Part shown: positions 28,019 to 39,476 of the stretch, piece after piece | How the letters are laid out: every line of letters starts with the position of its first letter | Numbering within the stretch: position 1 is the first letter of the stretch | NCBI GenBank assembly: GCA_963702105.1 | Contig: OY969712.1 | Span: 3,596,001 to 3,660,000, forward strand | Direction: 5' to 3' | Source of the DNA: ZC4RG20 sp963702105 | Lineage (GTDB): Bacteria; Pseudomonadota; Gammaproteobacteria; Steroidobacterales; Rariloculaceae | Length of the DNA: 64,000 bases | Translations under genes and position numbers: made by a program | Notes under the pieces: generated by a model | Told to the model about the DNA's origin: nothing | Seen by the model: only the letters and a program-made list of their open reading frames with translations | Databases searched by the model: none

Positions 28019-29230
28019 TCAGGTTCCTCGCGGTGGCGTTCCTCGCGGTGGCGCCGGCGGCCGCGGCAGCGGCGGCGGCAATTTCTGCAGCACGCGTGCG
28101 AGGAGCCGCTCGGCCGCGGCCGGCTCGAAGCGCATGTCCACGGTCACGCACCATACATTCTCCGGCGCGAACGCGCGGCATTTCACGGCATCCTTTTCGG
28201 TCAGCAGCACGGGATCGGGCCCCGGCGCGAGATCGGCCGCCGTGATCGGCGCATGGTCCGGCAGCGGCTGCGCGACAACCTCGAGGCCGGCGCGGCGCAA
28301 CATCGCGAAGAAGCGCTCGGGGTGGCCTATGCCCGCGAGCGCCCGAACGCGCCGGCCTGCGAAGTCTTCGAGCGCCGCCTCGCGGCCGTCCGCGACCGAA
28401 TAGACCCGCGCCGTCTCGAGCCGCGCCGCAATCGCAGGCGGCTGCACAGCCGGGACCCCGAGACGCGCGAGCCGGCCGGCGGGCGCCTCGCTTTCGCCCT
28501 CCTCGCGGCTGCGCCGCTCACCGCCGTCCGCCCCGCCCCCGTTCACGACGACGGCGTCCGCGCGCGCGAGGCGCGCCGGGCGCTCGCGCAGCGGGCCGGC
28601 GGGCAGGCAGCGTCCGTTGCCGAGCCCGCGCTCCCCGTCCACGACGGCGATCTCGACCGTACGCGCGAGCCGGTAGTGCTGCAGGCCGTCGTCGGCGAGC
28701 AGCACGCCGACGCCGTGCCGCTCGAGCAGCCGGCGCGCGGCCGCGACGCGGTCCGGCCCGACGGCGACCGGGCACCGCGTGCGCCGCGCGAGCAGCACGG
28801 GCTCGTCGCCGACCTCGCGCGGATCGCTGTCGGCCGAGACGTCCCGCGGCCATTCGCTCGAAGCGCCCCCGTAGCCGCGCGCGACGATCCCGGGCCGGTA
28901 GCCCAGCGCCGCGAGCGTCCCGGCGAGCCAGATCAACAGCGGCGTCTTGCCCGTCCCGCCGACCGAGATGTTGCCGACGACGACGACGGGCACGGGAAGC
29001 TCGACGCGCCGCAGGATGCCCGTCGCGTAGAGAAACGCCCGCGCGCTCGCCGCCGTGCAGTACAGCCCGCCGAGCGGCCGCAGCAGGGCCGCGGCCACGG
29101 GCCGTGCGCGCGCGCCGTCTCCGTACCAGAGCGCGTTGAAAAAGCGCGTCGCGGCCGCACGCCGCGCGCGCCGCGCAGCGCCGGCCGCGCCGTCGACGCC
29201 CGAGCGCAGGGCCTCGCGGGCTTCGCTCAC
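28019..29230 (-). CDS. lpxK: Tetraacyldisaccharide 4'-kinase LpxK
   Basis: LpxK phosphorylates the 4' position of the lipid A disaccharide at the inner membrane. The product has Walker A VVVGNISVGGTGKTPL, RPGIVARGYGG and LADDGLQHYRL, which are LpxK hallmarks. I used the GTG at 29230 (VSEAREAL), giving 403 aa and a 19-bp gap from msbA; an upstream in-frame GTG would overlap msbA. The C-terminus adds a short Pro-rich tail. Confidence 0.93.
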   Translation of the reverse strand: MSEAREALRSGVDGAAGAARRARRAAATRFFNALWYGDGARARPVAAALLRPLGGLYCTAASARAFLYATGILRRVELPVPVVVVGNISVGGTGKTPLLIWLAGTLAALGYRPGIVARGYGGASSEWPRDVSADSDPREVGDEPVLLARRTRCPVAVGPDRVAAARRLLERHGVGVLLADDGLQHYRLARTVEIAVVDGERGLGNGRCLPAGPLRERPARLARADAVVVNGGGADGGERRSREEGESEAPAGRLARLGVPAVQPPAIAARLETARVYSVADGREAALEDFAGRRVRALAGIGHPERFFAMLRRAGLEVVAQPLPDHAPITAADLAPGPDPVLLTEKDAVKCRAFAPENVWCVTVDMRFEPAAAERLLARVLQKLPPPLPRPPAPPRGTPPRGT

Positions 29231-29249
29231 GCGGTCCGGTCCGCTTCGC

Positions 29250-30990
29250 TCACGGCGTCTCGCCCGCGAACTGCATGCGGTAAAGCGCAGCGTAGTGACC
29301 ACCGCGCGCGAGCAGCTCGACGTGGCTGCCGAGCTCGACGACGGCGCCGTCGCGGATGACCGCGATGCGGTCCGCGGACTCGACGGTCGAGAGCCGATGC
29401 GCGATGACGAGTGTCGTGCGGCCGCGCACGAGGTTCGCGAGCGCGCTCTGGACGCGGCGCTCGGACTCGGTGTCGAGCGCCGACGTTGCCTCGTCGAGGA
29501 TCAGGACGGGCGCGTCTTTCAAGATGGCGCGCGCGACGGCGATGCGCTGGCGTTGGCCGCCCGAGAGCAGCGCGCCGCGCTCACCGACGCGCGTGTCGAG
29601 CCCTTCGGGCAGCGATTCGGCGAACTCGGTGACGTACGCGGCCTCGGCGGCGCGCTCGACGGCCGCGCGCCCGCACTCCTCCGGCACGCCGTAAGCGATG
29701 TTGTTCGCGATCGTGTCGTCGAAAAGCACGACGTTCCTGGCTCACGAGGCTCAGCTGCCGGCGCAGGTCGCGCAGCCGGTAACGGCGAACGTCCGTCCCG
29801 TCGAGCAGCACGGCTCCGGCGTCGACGTCGTAGAACCGCGGCAGCAGGCTCGCGATCGTGGACTTGCCGCTGCCGGAATGGCCGACGAGCGCGAGCGTCG
29901 TGCCGGCCGGAATCGAGATCGAGACGTGCTCGAGCACCGGACCCTTGCGGCCGCGGTAGCCGAAAGAGACGTCGCGGAACTCGACGTTGCCGCGCGCGCG
30001 CACGAGCGTCTCGGTGCCCGTGTCCTGCTCGACGGGACCATCGAGCGTCTCGAACAGGCTCTCGGCGCCTGCGACGCCCTTCTGCATCGAGGCGTTGATG
30101 TTCACGAGCCGCTTGAGCGGCGCGAGCAGCTGCGCCATGGCCGTGAGGAAACCGACGAACACGGCGGCGCTGAGATCGCGAAGCACCCAGTCGGAGAACG
30201 CGATGAAGATCACGCCGGCGACGGCCAGCGCCGCGACGTATTGCGTCAAGGCGTCGCCGGCAGCCCGCGTCGCGACGAGGCGAAGATTGAGCTTGAAGTT
30301 GCGCCGATTGATCTTTTCGAACTGCGCCTGCTCGAAGGCCTGACCTTCGAACAGCTTGACGACGCGATGCCCGAGCAAGGCCTGCTCGGCCGCGCGCGTG
30401 ACGTTGCCCATGGAGGTCTGGATGCGCGCACCGTAGCGCCTGAACGCGCGGCTCATGAGGACGAGAAGCGCGCCGATGGCGGGTCCCACGACGGCCGTGA
30501 GCACCGTCAGCTGCCAGCTCATGCGCAGCATGTCGAAGATGAACACGGCAATCAGAAGGCTGTCGCGCACGAGCGTGGCCATCGAGGTCGAGATCGCCTC
30601 GGCTACCTGCTCGGTGTCGTAGGTCAATTTCGAGATCAGCGCGCCCGAGGAGCTCGAGTCGAACAGGCTCGCCGGCATGGCGAGGTAGCGGTCGAAGAGC
30701 TGCGCGCGCAAGTCGCGGACGACGGCGCGGCCGACGCGGGTGAGCCCGTAGACGCCGACGAAGTCCATGGCACCGCGCAGCACGAACACGGCCACGATGA
30801 GCAGCGGCAATCGCCACGCGGGTCCGGCGAGCGCCGCCGGGGCCGTGCCGTCGAGACGGCCGATCACATCCTTCGTGAGCCAGGGGATCACGCCGCTCGC
30901 GACGGCCTGAACGGCCATCGCCGCGAGCGCCAGAGCGACCGGCGGCCAATGCGGATAGACGTAGCGCAGGAGCCTGCGATACGTCTGCAT
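29250..30990 (-). pseudogene. msbA: Lipid A export ABC transporter MsbA, frameshifted as sequenced
   Basis: MsbA flips core-lipid A across the inner membrane. The 5' part (30990 to about 29740) encodes the six-helix membrane domain and an ATPase domain with Walker A LVGHSGSGKST, reading to LSLVSQ. The frame then changes: the rest (29250-29735) continues in another frame with VVLFDDTIANNIAYG, LSGGQRQRIAVARA and ILDEATSALD. One extra G/C at about 29736-29737 accounts for it, and removing it restores a normal 579-aa MsbA. Since MsbA is generally essential and both halves are perfectly conserved, a sequencing error is likelier than real loss. ATG 30990 is preferred over an upstream TTG. Confidence 0.9.
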
Positions 30991-31067
30991 GCCTCGGCTA
31001 GTTAGAAAACGCAACTAGTAGCTCTCCGGCATCGGCCTAAGACCGCTTCGGATCCGTTGGCAGCGAC

Positions 31068-31187
31068 GGCGGAGGCCTCGCCGCAAGGGCGGTGTCGGGA
31101 CCGCCGTGAATACGTCCCTGTAGGCTTCGTAAGCACCATCCCTGGTGCTTACGATCCCGACACCGCCCTTGCGCCGAGGCCTCCGCC
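31068..31187 (-). repeat. Palindromic repeat element F (minus orientation)
   Basis: 33-bp outer arms, 31068-31100 and 31155-31187, with one mismatch. On the minus strand the inner hairpin has perfectly paired arms CGTAAGCACC and GGTGCTTACG around AGGGAT, followed by GAAGCCTACAGGGACG and TATTCACGGCG. It lies between exbD and msbA on a co-directional run and pairs with G. Confidence 0.92.
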
Positions 31188-31383
31188 GGGACACCGACTC
31201 GGCTGTCGCGGAACTCGAAGACGCACAGATTGTGCTGATTCGCATCTGAACGCAAAAGAGCGCAGGGGGCAACTTCTGCGGTATCGGCCATCGCGAAGAG
31301 CTCACGGTCCGGGATCTTCAATCCAACCGATCTCCCCGCGCGGTGGCAGCATGATTCATGAACGGCCGCACGCCCAGCGGCGG
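31188..31383. other. Spacer between repeats F and G
   Basis: No gene seen. Its left end (ACACCGACTCGGCTGTCGCG and on through GAAGACGCAC) is recognisably related to the start of the H-I spacer at 49672-49706, and its right end contains GATTCATGAACGGCC (31353-31367). The pair and its spacer therefore look like one composite unit. Confidence 0.55.
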
Positions 31384-31492
31384 GCGCTCGTGCAGCCGGG
31401 CGCTTTCGGGGCCGTACGCGCCAGGGATGGCGCGCACGGAGCCTACAGGGATGTATTCACGGCGTCCCCGAAAGCGCCCGGCTGCGCGAGCG
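31384..31492 (+). repeat. Palindromic repeat element G
   Basis: 28-bp left arm (31384-31411) and its near-perfect complement (31466-31492), an inner hairpin closing on CCAGGGATGG, and the tail GGAGCCTACAGGGATG, TATTCACGGCG. It ends 62 bp from the exbD stop, and a CCGTTCATG motif lies 28 bp to its right. Confidence 0.9.
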
Positions 31493-31553
31493 TCCGTCCA
31501 CCACCAGCGCCCAAGTCCGTTCATGGAGCATGCGGGCTACGCAGCCCGTAGCG

Positions 31554-31973
31554 CTACTGCGTCGGCTGCACCGTCGCCATGTTGATGTTGACGAAGCCGA
31601 GCTGCCCGGCCACGTCCATGGCCGTGACGACGGCCTGGTGCGTCGCGAGGGCATCAGCCCTGATGTAGACGGGCATGTCGTGGCGCTCCCCGACGAGCTT
31701 CTCGACCGCGGCCTTGAGCGTCCGCGGCTCGTTGTTGACGAGCGGATGCCCGTTCACGAGGTAGGCGCCGGACTGGGTGATCGTGATCTCGAGCGAGTCG
31801 TCCGAGGCCGGGGGCGGCGCGTCGGCCTTGGCCTGCGGCAGGCGCAGGTGGATGGCGGTCTCGTGCACGAAGCTCGTCGAGACCATGAAGAACACGAGCA
31901 GCAGCAACACGACGTTGATGAGCGACGTCAGGTTGACCTCAGGCTCGTCTCTTGAGCGGCTCTGTAGTCTCAT
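31554..31973 (-). CDS. exbD: ExbD/TolR family biopolymer transport protein
   Basis: 139-aa proton-channel partner protein with one N-terminal membrane helix (LINVVLLLLVFFMVSTSF) and a periplasmic domain. The conserved membrane Asp of typical ExbD/TolR (usually L-x-D-V-x-F) is an Asn here (LTSLINVVLLLLVFF), as in a subset of family members. It overlaps exbB by 35 bp. Position upstream of msbA-lpxK-kdsB matches the order in Xanthomonas relatives. It could serve TonB, including the receptor at 46.7 kb, but no tonB gene is present. Confidence 0.92.
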   Translation of the reverse strand: MRLQSRSRDEPEVNLTSLINVVLLLLVFFMVSTSFVHETAIHLRLPQAKADAPPPASDDSLEITITQSGAYLVNGHPLVNNEPRTLKAAVEKLVGERHDMPVYIRADALATHQAVVTAMDVAGQLGFVNINMATVQPTQ

Positions 31974-32586
31974 TTCTGCCCGATTCCCGATACTCGACGA
32001 GATCCAGGAACTTCAGGGCCTCCTTTTCCATCTGCACTACGAGGCCGTCGATGCGGCCGCGCAGGTACCGATAGGCGATGACGGCCGGAATCGCGACGCT
32101 GAGGCCCGCGGCCGTGGTGATCAGGGCCTCGGAGATGCCGCCCGCGAGCACGCCGGGATCCCCGACGCCGTTCGTCGTGATGGCCGCGAAGACCTTCATG
32201 ATGCCGACGACCGTGCCGAGCAGACCCAACAGTGGCGAGATCTGCGCGATCGTGCCGAGCGGGTTCAGGTAGCGCTCGAGCTCGTGCACGACGTGGCGCC
32301 CGCTGTCCTCTATGCGCTCCTTGACGACCTCGCGGTCGGCGTGGCGATACGCGAGCCCGGCCGCGAGCACCTGCCCGAGCGGCGAGCTCTGATGCAGCGC
32401 CTGCAGATGCTGCACGTCCAGCTCGTCCCGAGCGATCCAATCGCGGACCTGCGACACGAGCTGCTTGGGCGTGACGCGTTTCTTCTGCAGCGTCCAAAGG
32501 CGTTCGAGAATGATCGCGGCCGCGACGACGGAGCAGGCGATGATCGGCAGCATGAGCCAACCGCCCGCCACTACGATCTCCAACAT
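31939..32586 (-). CDS. exbB: ExbB/TolQ/MotA family proton channel protein
   Basis: 215-aa inner-membrane protein with three hydrophobic segments (about 5-28, 115-140, 155-180) and the family core SPLLGLLGTVVGIMKVF and GISEALITTAAGLSVAIPAV. It forms the proton channel with the ExbD-like protein encoded next. It starts 34 bp after comEC. Confidence 0.94.
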   Translation of the reverse strand: MLEIVVAGGWLMLPIIACSVVAAAIILERLWTLQKKRVTPKQLVSQVRDWIARDELDVQHLQALHQSSPLGQVLAAGLAYRHADREVVKERIEDSGRHVVHELERYLNPLGTIAQISPLLGLLGTVVGIMKVFAAITTNGVGDPGVLAGGISEALITTAAGLSVAIPAVIAYRYLRGRIDGLVVQMEKEALKFLDLVEYRESGRNETTEPLKRRA

Positions 32587-35002
32587 CGAATGTCCCGCGC
32601 CTTCCGAAAGTTGGCCGCACTATAGCGCGCGGTGCTGGAGCGTGCCAGGCGACGATTCCGAAAACGTGCGCCAGTAACGCTTCCTGCGTTCGCGCTCCCC
32701 GGAGACCTCGATACCGCGGGGCCCGAGCTCGACCTTCAGGGCGCCGGCGCGGCCGGTGACGCGGACTTCCGCGCCCTCGGCGCGCCAGCGCGCGGCGACC
32801 TCGGGCCGCGGAAAGCTCCAGCGGCTCGGGAAGGCGGCCGAGACGAGCGCGACCCTCGCATGCGTCGCCGCCACGAAATCGGGCGTGGACGAGGTCGCAC
32901 TGCCGTGGTGCGGCACCGCGACGACGGCCGCGGAGGCCTCGCCCGTGCGGGTCAGCATGCGCTCCGCGCGCGCCTCAACGTCGCCGTCGAGCAGCACGGC
33001 GCCGGCGGCCGTCGTGACTTTGAGCACGCAGGAGCTGTCGTTGCCGAGCGGCGGGAACCCGGCCGGCGGATGCAGCATCTCGAAGGCGACCCCATCCCAG
33101 CGCCAGCGCTGGCCGCGCACGCAGGCGCGCCCCGGCAGGCCCTCGACGTCCGGGCCCTCGAGCACGTCGGCCCGCGGATAAGCCGCGAGCACGGCGCGCG
33201 CGCCGCCCGCGTGGTCGAGGTCGGCGTGACTCACGACCACGCGGTCCAGCCCGGCGGCCGGCTTCAGCGCGAGCACGGGCAGCACGATCTCCCGGCCCGC
33301 GTCGTAGCCCGGGGCGCGCGGACCGGTGTCGTAGAGCAGCCGATGCGACTGCGTCTCGACCACGACGGCGAGGCCGTGGCCCACGTCGAGCATCGTGATC
33401 TCGGCCGCGCCGCGCGGCGGCCTTGCGGCGGCCGGCAACAGGATCGGCAGCAGCGCGGCCCAGGCGAGCCGGCGCCCCGGCAGCGGATGCGCCGGCAGCG
33501 CGAAGGCGACGCCGGCGGCGGCGAGCGCCATGCGTCCCGCGTCCGGCGGCGGCACCGCGAGCGCGGCCGCCGACAGGGCCGCGGCGGCATGGATACCGGC
33601 CCAGCACGCGTCCGCGAGCCGGCCCGCGGCGCCGAGCAGCGCGCCGGCCCCCGGGAGCCCCGCCGCGACGCCGAGCGTGCCCGCGAGCGTCAGCGGTACG
33701 AGCCCCAGGCTGAACGCCGGGATCGCGACGAGGTTCGCGAGCGGAGCGGCCAGCGAGACGCGGCCGAAATACAGCGCCGCGAGCGGAATCGAGCCGAAGC
33801 TCACGGCGCCCTGCAGGCCGAGCCCGGCCGCCGCGCGCCGCCGCCATTCGCGCCCGCGGCCCGGCCGGTCAACGCGCAGCGCGCGGCGGCTTCCGAGTAC
33901 GAACAGCAGCGCCACCGCGCCGAACGACATCCAGAACGAAGCGCCGGCGGCCGCGAAGGGATCGCGCATCAGCACGGCGAGTGCGGCCGCGGCGAGCGCA
34001 TTGACGCCGGCGACGCTGCGCCGGCTCACGAGCACGCCGAGCGCGATCGAGACCATGATCACGGCACGCTGCGTCGGGACGCCGAAGCCGGCCAGCGCGG
34101 CATACCCGACGGCCGCCGCCGCACTCGCGGCCGCCGCGATCTCGAGGTCGTAGACGTCAGCGGCGAGCGGCAGCCTGAGGCATAGCCAGCGCACGGCCAG
34201 AAACACGAGCGTCGCCACGAGGCCGATGTGCATACCCGAGATCGCGACGAGATGGCTCGTGCCGCTGCGCTGCAGATCGGACCATTCGGCATCCGTGAAA
34301 CCGTAGCGCTCGCCGATCGCGAGCGCCGTCAGCAGGGCGGCCGCGGACGGGGTCGGCGCGGCCGCCGCGATATCCGCGGCGAGGCGGGCCCTGACCCTGA
34401 GCCAGGCGCGCGCCGGCCGCCAGCGCCGATCGGGGACCGCCCTGCCCGCCCGCACGTAGCCCGTCGCACCGTAGCCCTGCGTCAGCAGCCACCGTTCGTA
34501 GTCGAAGCCCGCGGGATTCAGATGCCCGTGCGGCCGCTCGAGGCGCACGGTCAGCTCGAGCGTCGCGCCCGGCACGAGCCCTTTCGGGGCGTCGTACCAG
34601 CCGAGCCTGAGGCGCCGCGGCACGGCCGGATCGGCCGCCGCGACCACTTGGAACGAGAAGCTGCGGCGGATCGCGCCGCCGGTCGGGAAACCGTCGACCC
34701 AGCCCCGGACCGCGAAATCGCCGCCCTCCTTGCCGGCCGGCAGCCAATCCCCGAGGTGCCTGTGCGCGGCCGTGGCCGCCCATGCGAACGCGAGCAGGCC
34801 CGTGAAGAGCCAGTAGAGCCGCCTGCGCTCGAGCGCGAGCAGCGCGAGAATCGCGCCCGGCACGTACCAGACGGCGCCGGGCAGCGCGGGCAGCTGCTGC
34901 ACGGCCAGGGCCCCGGCGCAGGCGGCAGCCGCGTGGGCGGCCAGGCCGCCTCGTGTGGACGCGAGCCCGGCTCGGCGCGCGAGCCCGGCCCCGCCTGCCG
35001 GC

Positions 35003-35762
<760 letters not shown>

Positions 35763-35770
<8 letters not shown>

Positions 35771-37010
35771 AGCGCAGTGCCTCGGCCGGCGCCTGGCGCG
35801 CGGCGCTGAAGGCGGGGTACAGCGTCGCGAGCACGGCCAGCCCGCCCGCCAGCGCGCAGATCTTGAACAGCTCGTGGCCGCGGATCTGGCTCGGGAGCTC
35901 GCTGAGGAAGTAGACCTGCGCCGAGATCAGGTTCACGTGGAACGAGGCCTCGATGAGCTTGACGATGGAATCGAGCTGCGAGGTCACGAGCAGACCCAAC
36001 GCGAGCCCGAAGGCCGTGCCGACGAGGCCGATGAGCGTGCCCTGGCTCGCGAAGACGAACAGGATGCTTCGCGGGCGCGCGCCGAAGCTGCGCAGGATCG
36101 CGATGTCCCCGCGCTTGTCGCGCACGACCATGACGAGCGTCGAGACGATGTTGAACGCGGCCACGGCGATGACCATCGAGAGAATCACGAACATGATCGA
36201 CTTCGTGAGCCGGATGGACGTGAAGAAGTTCTCGTGCTCGTGCGTCCAGTCCGTGACGTAGGCCTGCTGATCGAGCGTGCGCGCGAGCTCGACGGCGATG
36301 CGCTGAGAGGCATACGGGTCCTTGACCGAAATACGCAGCCCCGAGGCGCGGCCTTCGGTGGAATACAGGCGCTCGGCATCCTGCATGCTCACGAACGCGA
36401 GCTGCCGGTCGTACTCGTACATGCCGGCGTTGAAGATGCCGGCGACCGTGAACTCGCGCGTGCGCGGCCAGATGCCCGCCGGTGTCACTAGCGGCTTCGG
36501 CAACACGAGCACGACGCGGCCGCCGACGCCGACGCCGAGCGCCTTGGCGAGCGCCTGGCCGATGACCATGCGGTAGCTGCCGGGCACGAGCGCTTCGAGC
36601 GAGCCCGACTCGAGCGTCGCGCCGATCGAGGAGACGCTCTGCTCGAGCTTCGGCTCGATGCCGCGCACGGAGATGCCGGCCGTGGACTCGCCCGCGATCG
36701 CGAGCGCCTTGCCCTCGACGAAGGGCGCCGCGGCGGTCACGTCCGGCCGCGCGAGCGCGCGCCGGCGCAGTGCCTGCCAGTCCGCGAGCGGCTTGTCGTA
36801 GCCGTAGACGGCGGCATCAGAAGTGAAGCCCAGAATCTTCTGCTCCAAGGTGTGCTCGAACCCGTTCATGACCGAAAGCACGACTATGAGTACCGCGACG
36901 GCGAGCCCGATGCCGATCATCGAAACGAGGGAAATGAACGAGATGAAGCTCTTGCGGCGGCGCGTGCGCAGGTAGCGCAGCGCGATCGAAAGCTCGTAGG
37001 GCTGTCTCAT
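35763..37010 (-). CDS. lolC: Lipoprotein-releasing system membrane protein, LolC/LolE family (second copy)
   Basis: 415-aa permease with an N-terminal transmembrane helix (after YLRTRRRKSFISFISLVSMI), a large periplasmic MacB-PCD-like domain (about 45-250) and three C-terminal helices, ending PAEALRYE, the usual LolC/E end. It follows a paralogue after 10 bp, so the transporter is probably a LolC/LolE heterodimer, although either could also form a LolF-type homodimer. Confidence 0.93.
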
Positions 37011-37020
37011 CGGCGCGCCG

Positions 37021-38262
37021 TCACTCGTAGCGCAGCGCCTCGGCCGGGCTCACGCCCGCCGCGCGCCGCGCCGGATACAGCGTCGCGAGCAGCGTGAGCA
37101 CGAACGCGACGGCCGGGATCAGGGTCACGTCGAACAGGTGCACCTCGGAAGGCACCTGCGTGACGTAGTAGACGTTGGCCGGAAAGATGCGGAAGTGAAA
37201 CGTATCCTCGAGCCAGGGCACGATCGTGCCGACGTTGAGCGCGATGAGCAGGCCGAGAATCGTGCCGAGCACCGTGCCGACGAGCCCGATGACCGAGCCC
37301 TGCACGAGGAAAATACGTGCCACGCGGCCGGGCTCGAGGCCGCAGGTACGCAGGATCGCGATGTCCTTCTCCTTGTCCGTCACGACCATCATGAGCGAGG
37401 CGACGATATTGAACGCGGCGACGCCGACGATGAACATGAGGATGACCGTCATCATCGTCTTCTCGACGCGAATCGCGTGGAAGTAGGTCGCGTGCTCCTC
37501 GGTCCAATCCGAGTAATCGAGCCTGCGCTCGGCGAGCCGGGGCTCGATCTCCCTGTGAAAGCGGTCCACGGCGAACGCGTCGTCGAGCTTCACGGCGAGC
37601 CCCTCGGCGCGGCCGCCGAGACCGGCGAGGCGGCTCGCATCGTCGAGATCCACGAAGGCGAGATTCGAGTAGTCCTGAATGCCGGCCTCGAACACGCCCG
37701 CCACGACGAAGCCTTCGATCCTCGGCGCCGGCCGGCCGTTCTCGACCTTGGGAACGATGAGATTCACCGTATCGCCGATCTTCACGCCGAGGTTCAGGGC
37801 CAGGATGCGCTCGAGCACGATATGCCGCGTGCCGGGCTTCAGCGTCGCGAGGCTGCCGAGCTGCAGCCGGTCCCGCAGATCGTCGATGCGCTTCTCCTGT
37901 TCCGGCACGATGCCGCGCACGACGACGGGCATGAGCTCGGAGCCGTCGGCCAGCATGCCCTGCAGCGTCACGTAGGGCGCCGCGCCGACGACGTGCGGCT
38001 CGGCGCCGAGCCACTTCTGCACCTCGGGCCACTCGGCGACGCCGCCGCGCGCCGAGACGCTCGCGTCGGCCGTCAGCGCGACGAGCCGGTTCCGGAGCTC
38101 CGACTCGAGGCCGTTCATGACGGAGAGGATCACGATGAGCGCGGCGACGCCGAGCGCGATGCCGATCAGCGAGGCGCCGCTCATGAACGAGACGACGCCG
38201 CGCCGGCGCCGGCGCGAGCGCACGTAGCGAAGACCGATGAAAAGCTCGAGCGGGCGCAGCAT
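37021..38262 (-). CDS. Lipoprotein-releasing system membrane protein, LolC/LolE family (first copy)
   Basis: 413-aa paralogue of the downstream gene with the same layout: an N-terminal helix in GVVSFMSGASLIGIALGVAAL, a periplasmic domain and three C-terminal helices, again ending PAEALRYE. It opens the lolCE-lolD-comEC-exbB-exbD-msbA run. The two copies differ clearly in the periplasmic domain, as LolC and LolE do; which one binds LolA cannot be told by eye. Confidence 0.93.
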   Translation of the reverse strand: MLRPLELFIGLRYVRSRRRRRGVVSFMSGASLIGIALGVAALIVILSVMNGLESELRNRLVALTADASVSARGGVAEWPEVQKWLGAEPHVVGAAPYVTLQGMLADGSELMPVVVRGIVPEQEKRIDDLRDRLQLGSLATLKPGTRHIVLERILALNLGVKIGDTVNLIVPKVENGRPAPRIEGFVVAGVFEAGIQDYSNLAFVDLDDASRLAGLGGRAEGLAVKLDDAFAVDRFHREIEPRLAERRLDYSDWTEEHATYFHAIRVEKTMMTVILMFIVGVAAFNIVASLMMVVTDKEKDIAILRTCGLEPGRVARIFLVQGSVIGLVGTVLGTILGLLIALNVGTIVPWLEDTFHFRIFPANVYYVTQVPSEVHLFDVTLIPAVAFVLTLLATLYPARRAAGVSPAEALRYE

Positions 38263-38373
38263 GGTCGGGCATTAAATCACGGAACTGTGACCCATGCCGC
38301 AAAACGGACGTGCGCGTCCTGCGCCTCGCGGAAGGCCGGTGCTATAGTCGGCGCGTCCAGGGAGGATCGCATC

Positions 38374-38679
38374 ATGCGGCATTGGATACTGGCACTCACG
38401 TTGGTCGTTGCGGCGCCTTTGGCGCAGGCGGAGGTCTTGCTGCTCGACGGCATTCAGGCCGAAGCGGCGACGGCCGGTACGCGCCCGACGCGCGGCATGA
38501 CCATGGACCGCGTCGAGGCGAAGTTCGGCAAGCCGGTCAGCAAGCACGCGGCCGTCGGCAACCCGCCCATCACGCGCTGGGACTACCCGGATTTCTCGGT
38601 CTATTTCGAGTACAAGTACGTAATCCACGCCGTGCCCGCGCACGAGGCCGAGAAGACGGGCACACCGGCCAAGCCGTAG
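38374..38679 (+). CDS. Small exported BamE/SmpA-like protein of unknown function
   Basis: 101-aa protein with a signal peptide (MRHWILALTLVVAAPLAQA) and a mature domain with RGMTMDRVEAKFGKP, PPITRWDYPDF and VYFEYKYVIHAVPA. The T-M-x-x-V-x-x-x-F-G-x-P pattern followed by W-x-Y is what SmpA/BamE-like folds show. GGAGGA lies 12 bases before the ATG. It is divergent from the lol operon. No specific role can be assigned. Confidence 0.8.
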   Translation: MRHWILALTLVVAAPLAQAEVLLLDGIQAEAATAGTRPTRGMTMDRVEAKFGKPVSKHAAVGNPPITRWDYPDFSVYFEYKYVIHAVPAHEAEKTGTPAKP

Positions 38680-38795
38680 TACAGGCCGTCGCATCTGCCA
38701 CAGGCCGTCACATCGGCGGCCGCGCGCCCTGCGCTGCACACGCACTGCGCCCCGGAGCGCGCGCTCGCGGCCGGTCCGGCAGTTCGATGCCGGAT

Positions 38796-39476
38796 TCAGA
38801 GCCAGGTTTCGAGCGCAGCCAAAAATCCTTCGAAATCGTCGTTGTGGATGAGGTGACCCGTGTTCGGTACGGCACGCACCTCGAAGCCGAGCCCCCTGAG
38901 CTCGGCCGCGCGCCCGGGCGGGATCAGCATGCTCGGATCGGCCGTGAGCACGAGCGACGGCACGGGCGGCGCCCCGGGCGCCGTGAAGTCCGCGTCGAAC
39001 CGCACGGTCTCGGCATCCCACTGCGCGATCGACGCGAGGCTCGCCGCATAGCACTCCGTTTCCCAGCGCGGATAGATTCGCCGGATATCTTCGAGCGTCC
39101 ACTGCTTGCGCGCGACGAAACCGGCCGACGATTCGCTGCGGTCCTCCGGCAGAAACCAGGCTGGATCCTCGTAGACGGCGCGTGCGGGCCGCAGTCGCTC
39201 GATGGCCGCGGCCAGCACGAGACCGCCGAGCGAGAAGCCGAGCGCGACCTCGGGCCGGCCCGGCACGCATTCGAGCACGTCCCCGGCCCAGGCGCCGACC
39301 GAGTAAGGACCGCGCGGGCTTTGCCCATGGCCGCGCAGATCGGGCGCGAGCACTCGGTAGCCGCGCGCCGCAAGCGTCGGGCCGAGCTTCCACCACGTGG
39401 CCGAGCTCGAAGTGATTCCGTGCAGCAGGACGGCGAGGCGCTCGCCGTCGCCCCACTCGCGTACGTGGAGCCGCAT
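38796..39476 (-). CDS. Alpha/beta hydrolase
   Basis: 226-aa hydrolase with the oxyanion-hole HGITSSSATW, nucleophile elbow GFSLGG, a likely acid Asp in VLTADPS and His in PNTGHLIHND. The start ATG overlaps the stop of the upstream methyltransferase gene (TGATG), which excludes the longer frame. Substrate unknown; small esterase-like enzymes of this shape are common. Confidence 0.87.
   Translation of the reverse strand: MRLHVREWGDGERLAVLLHGITSSSATWWKLGPTLAARGYRVLAPDLRGHGQSPRGPYSVGAWAGDVLECVPGRPEVALGFSLGGLVLAAAIERLRPARAVYEDPAWFLPEDRSESSAGFVARKQWTLEDIRRIYPRWETECYAASLASIAQWDAETVRFDADFTAPGAPPVPSLVLTADPSMLIPPGRAAELRGLGFEVRAVPNTGHLIHNDDFEGFLAALETWL

Noticed and set aside
29250..30990. Programmed frameshift in msbA
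   Set aside because: No slippery heptamer or stimulatory structure is apparent at the site and MsbA is not known to use recoding; an insertion error is simpler.
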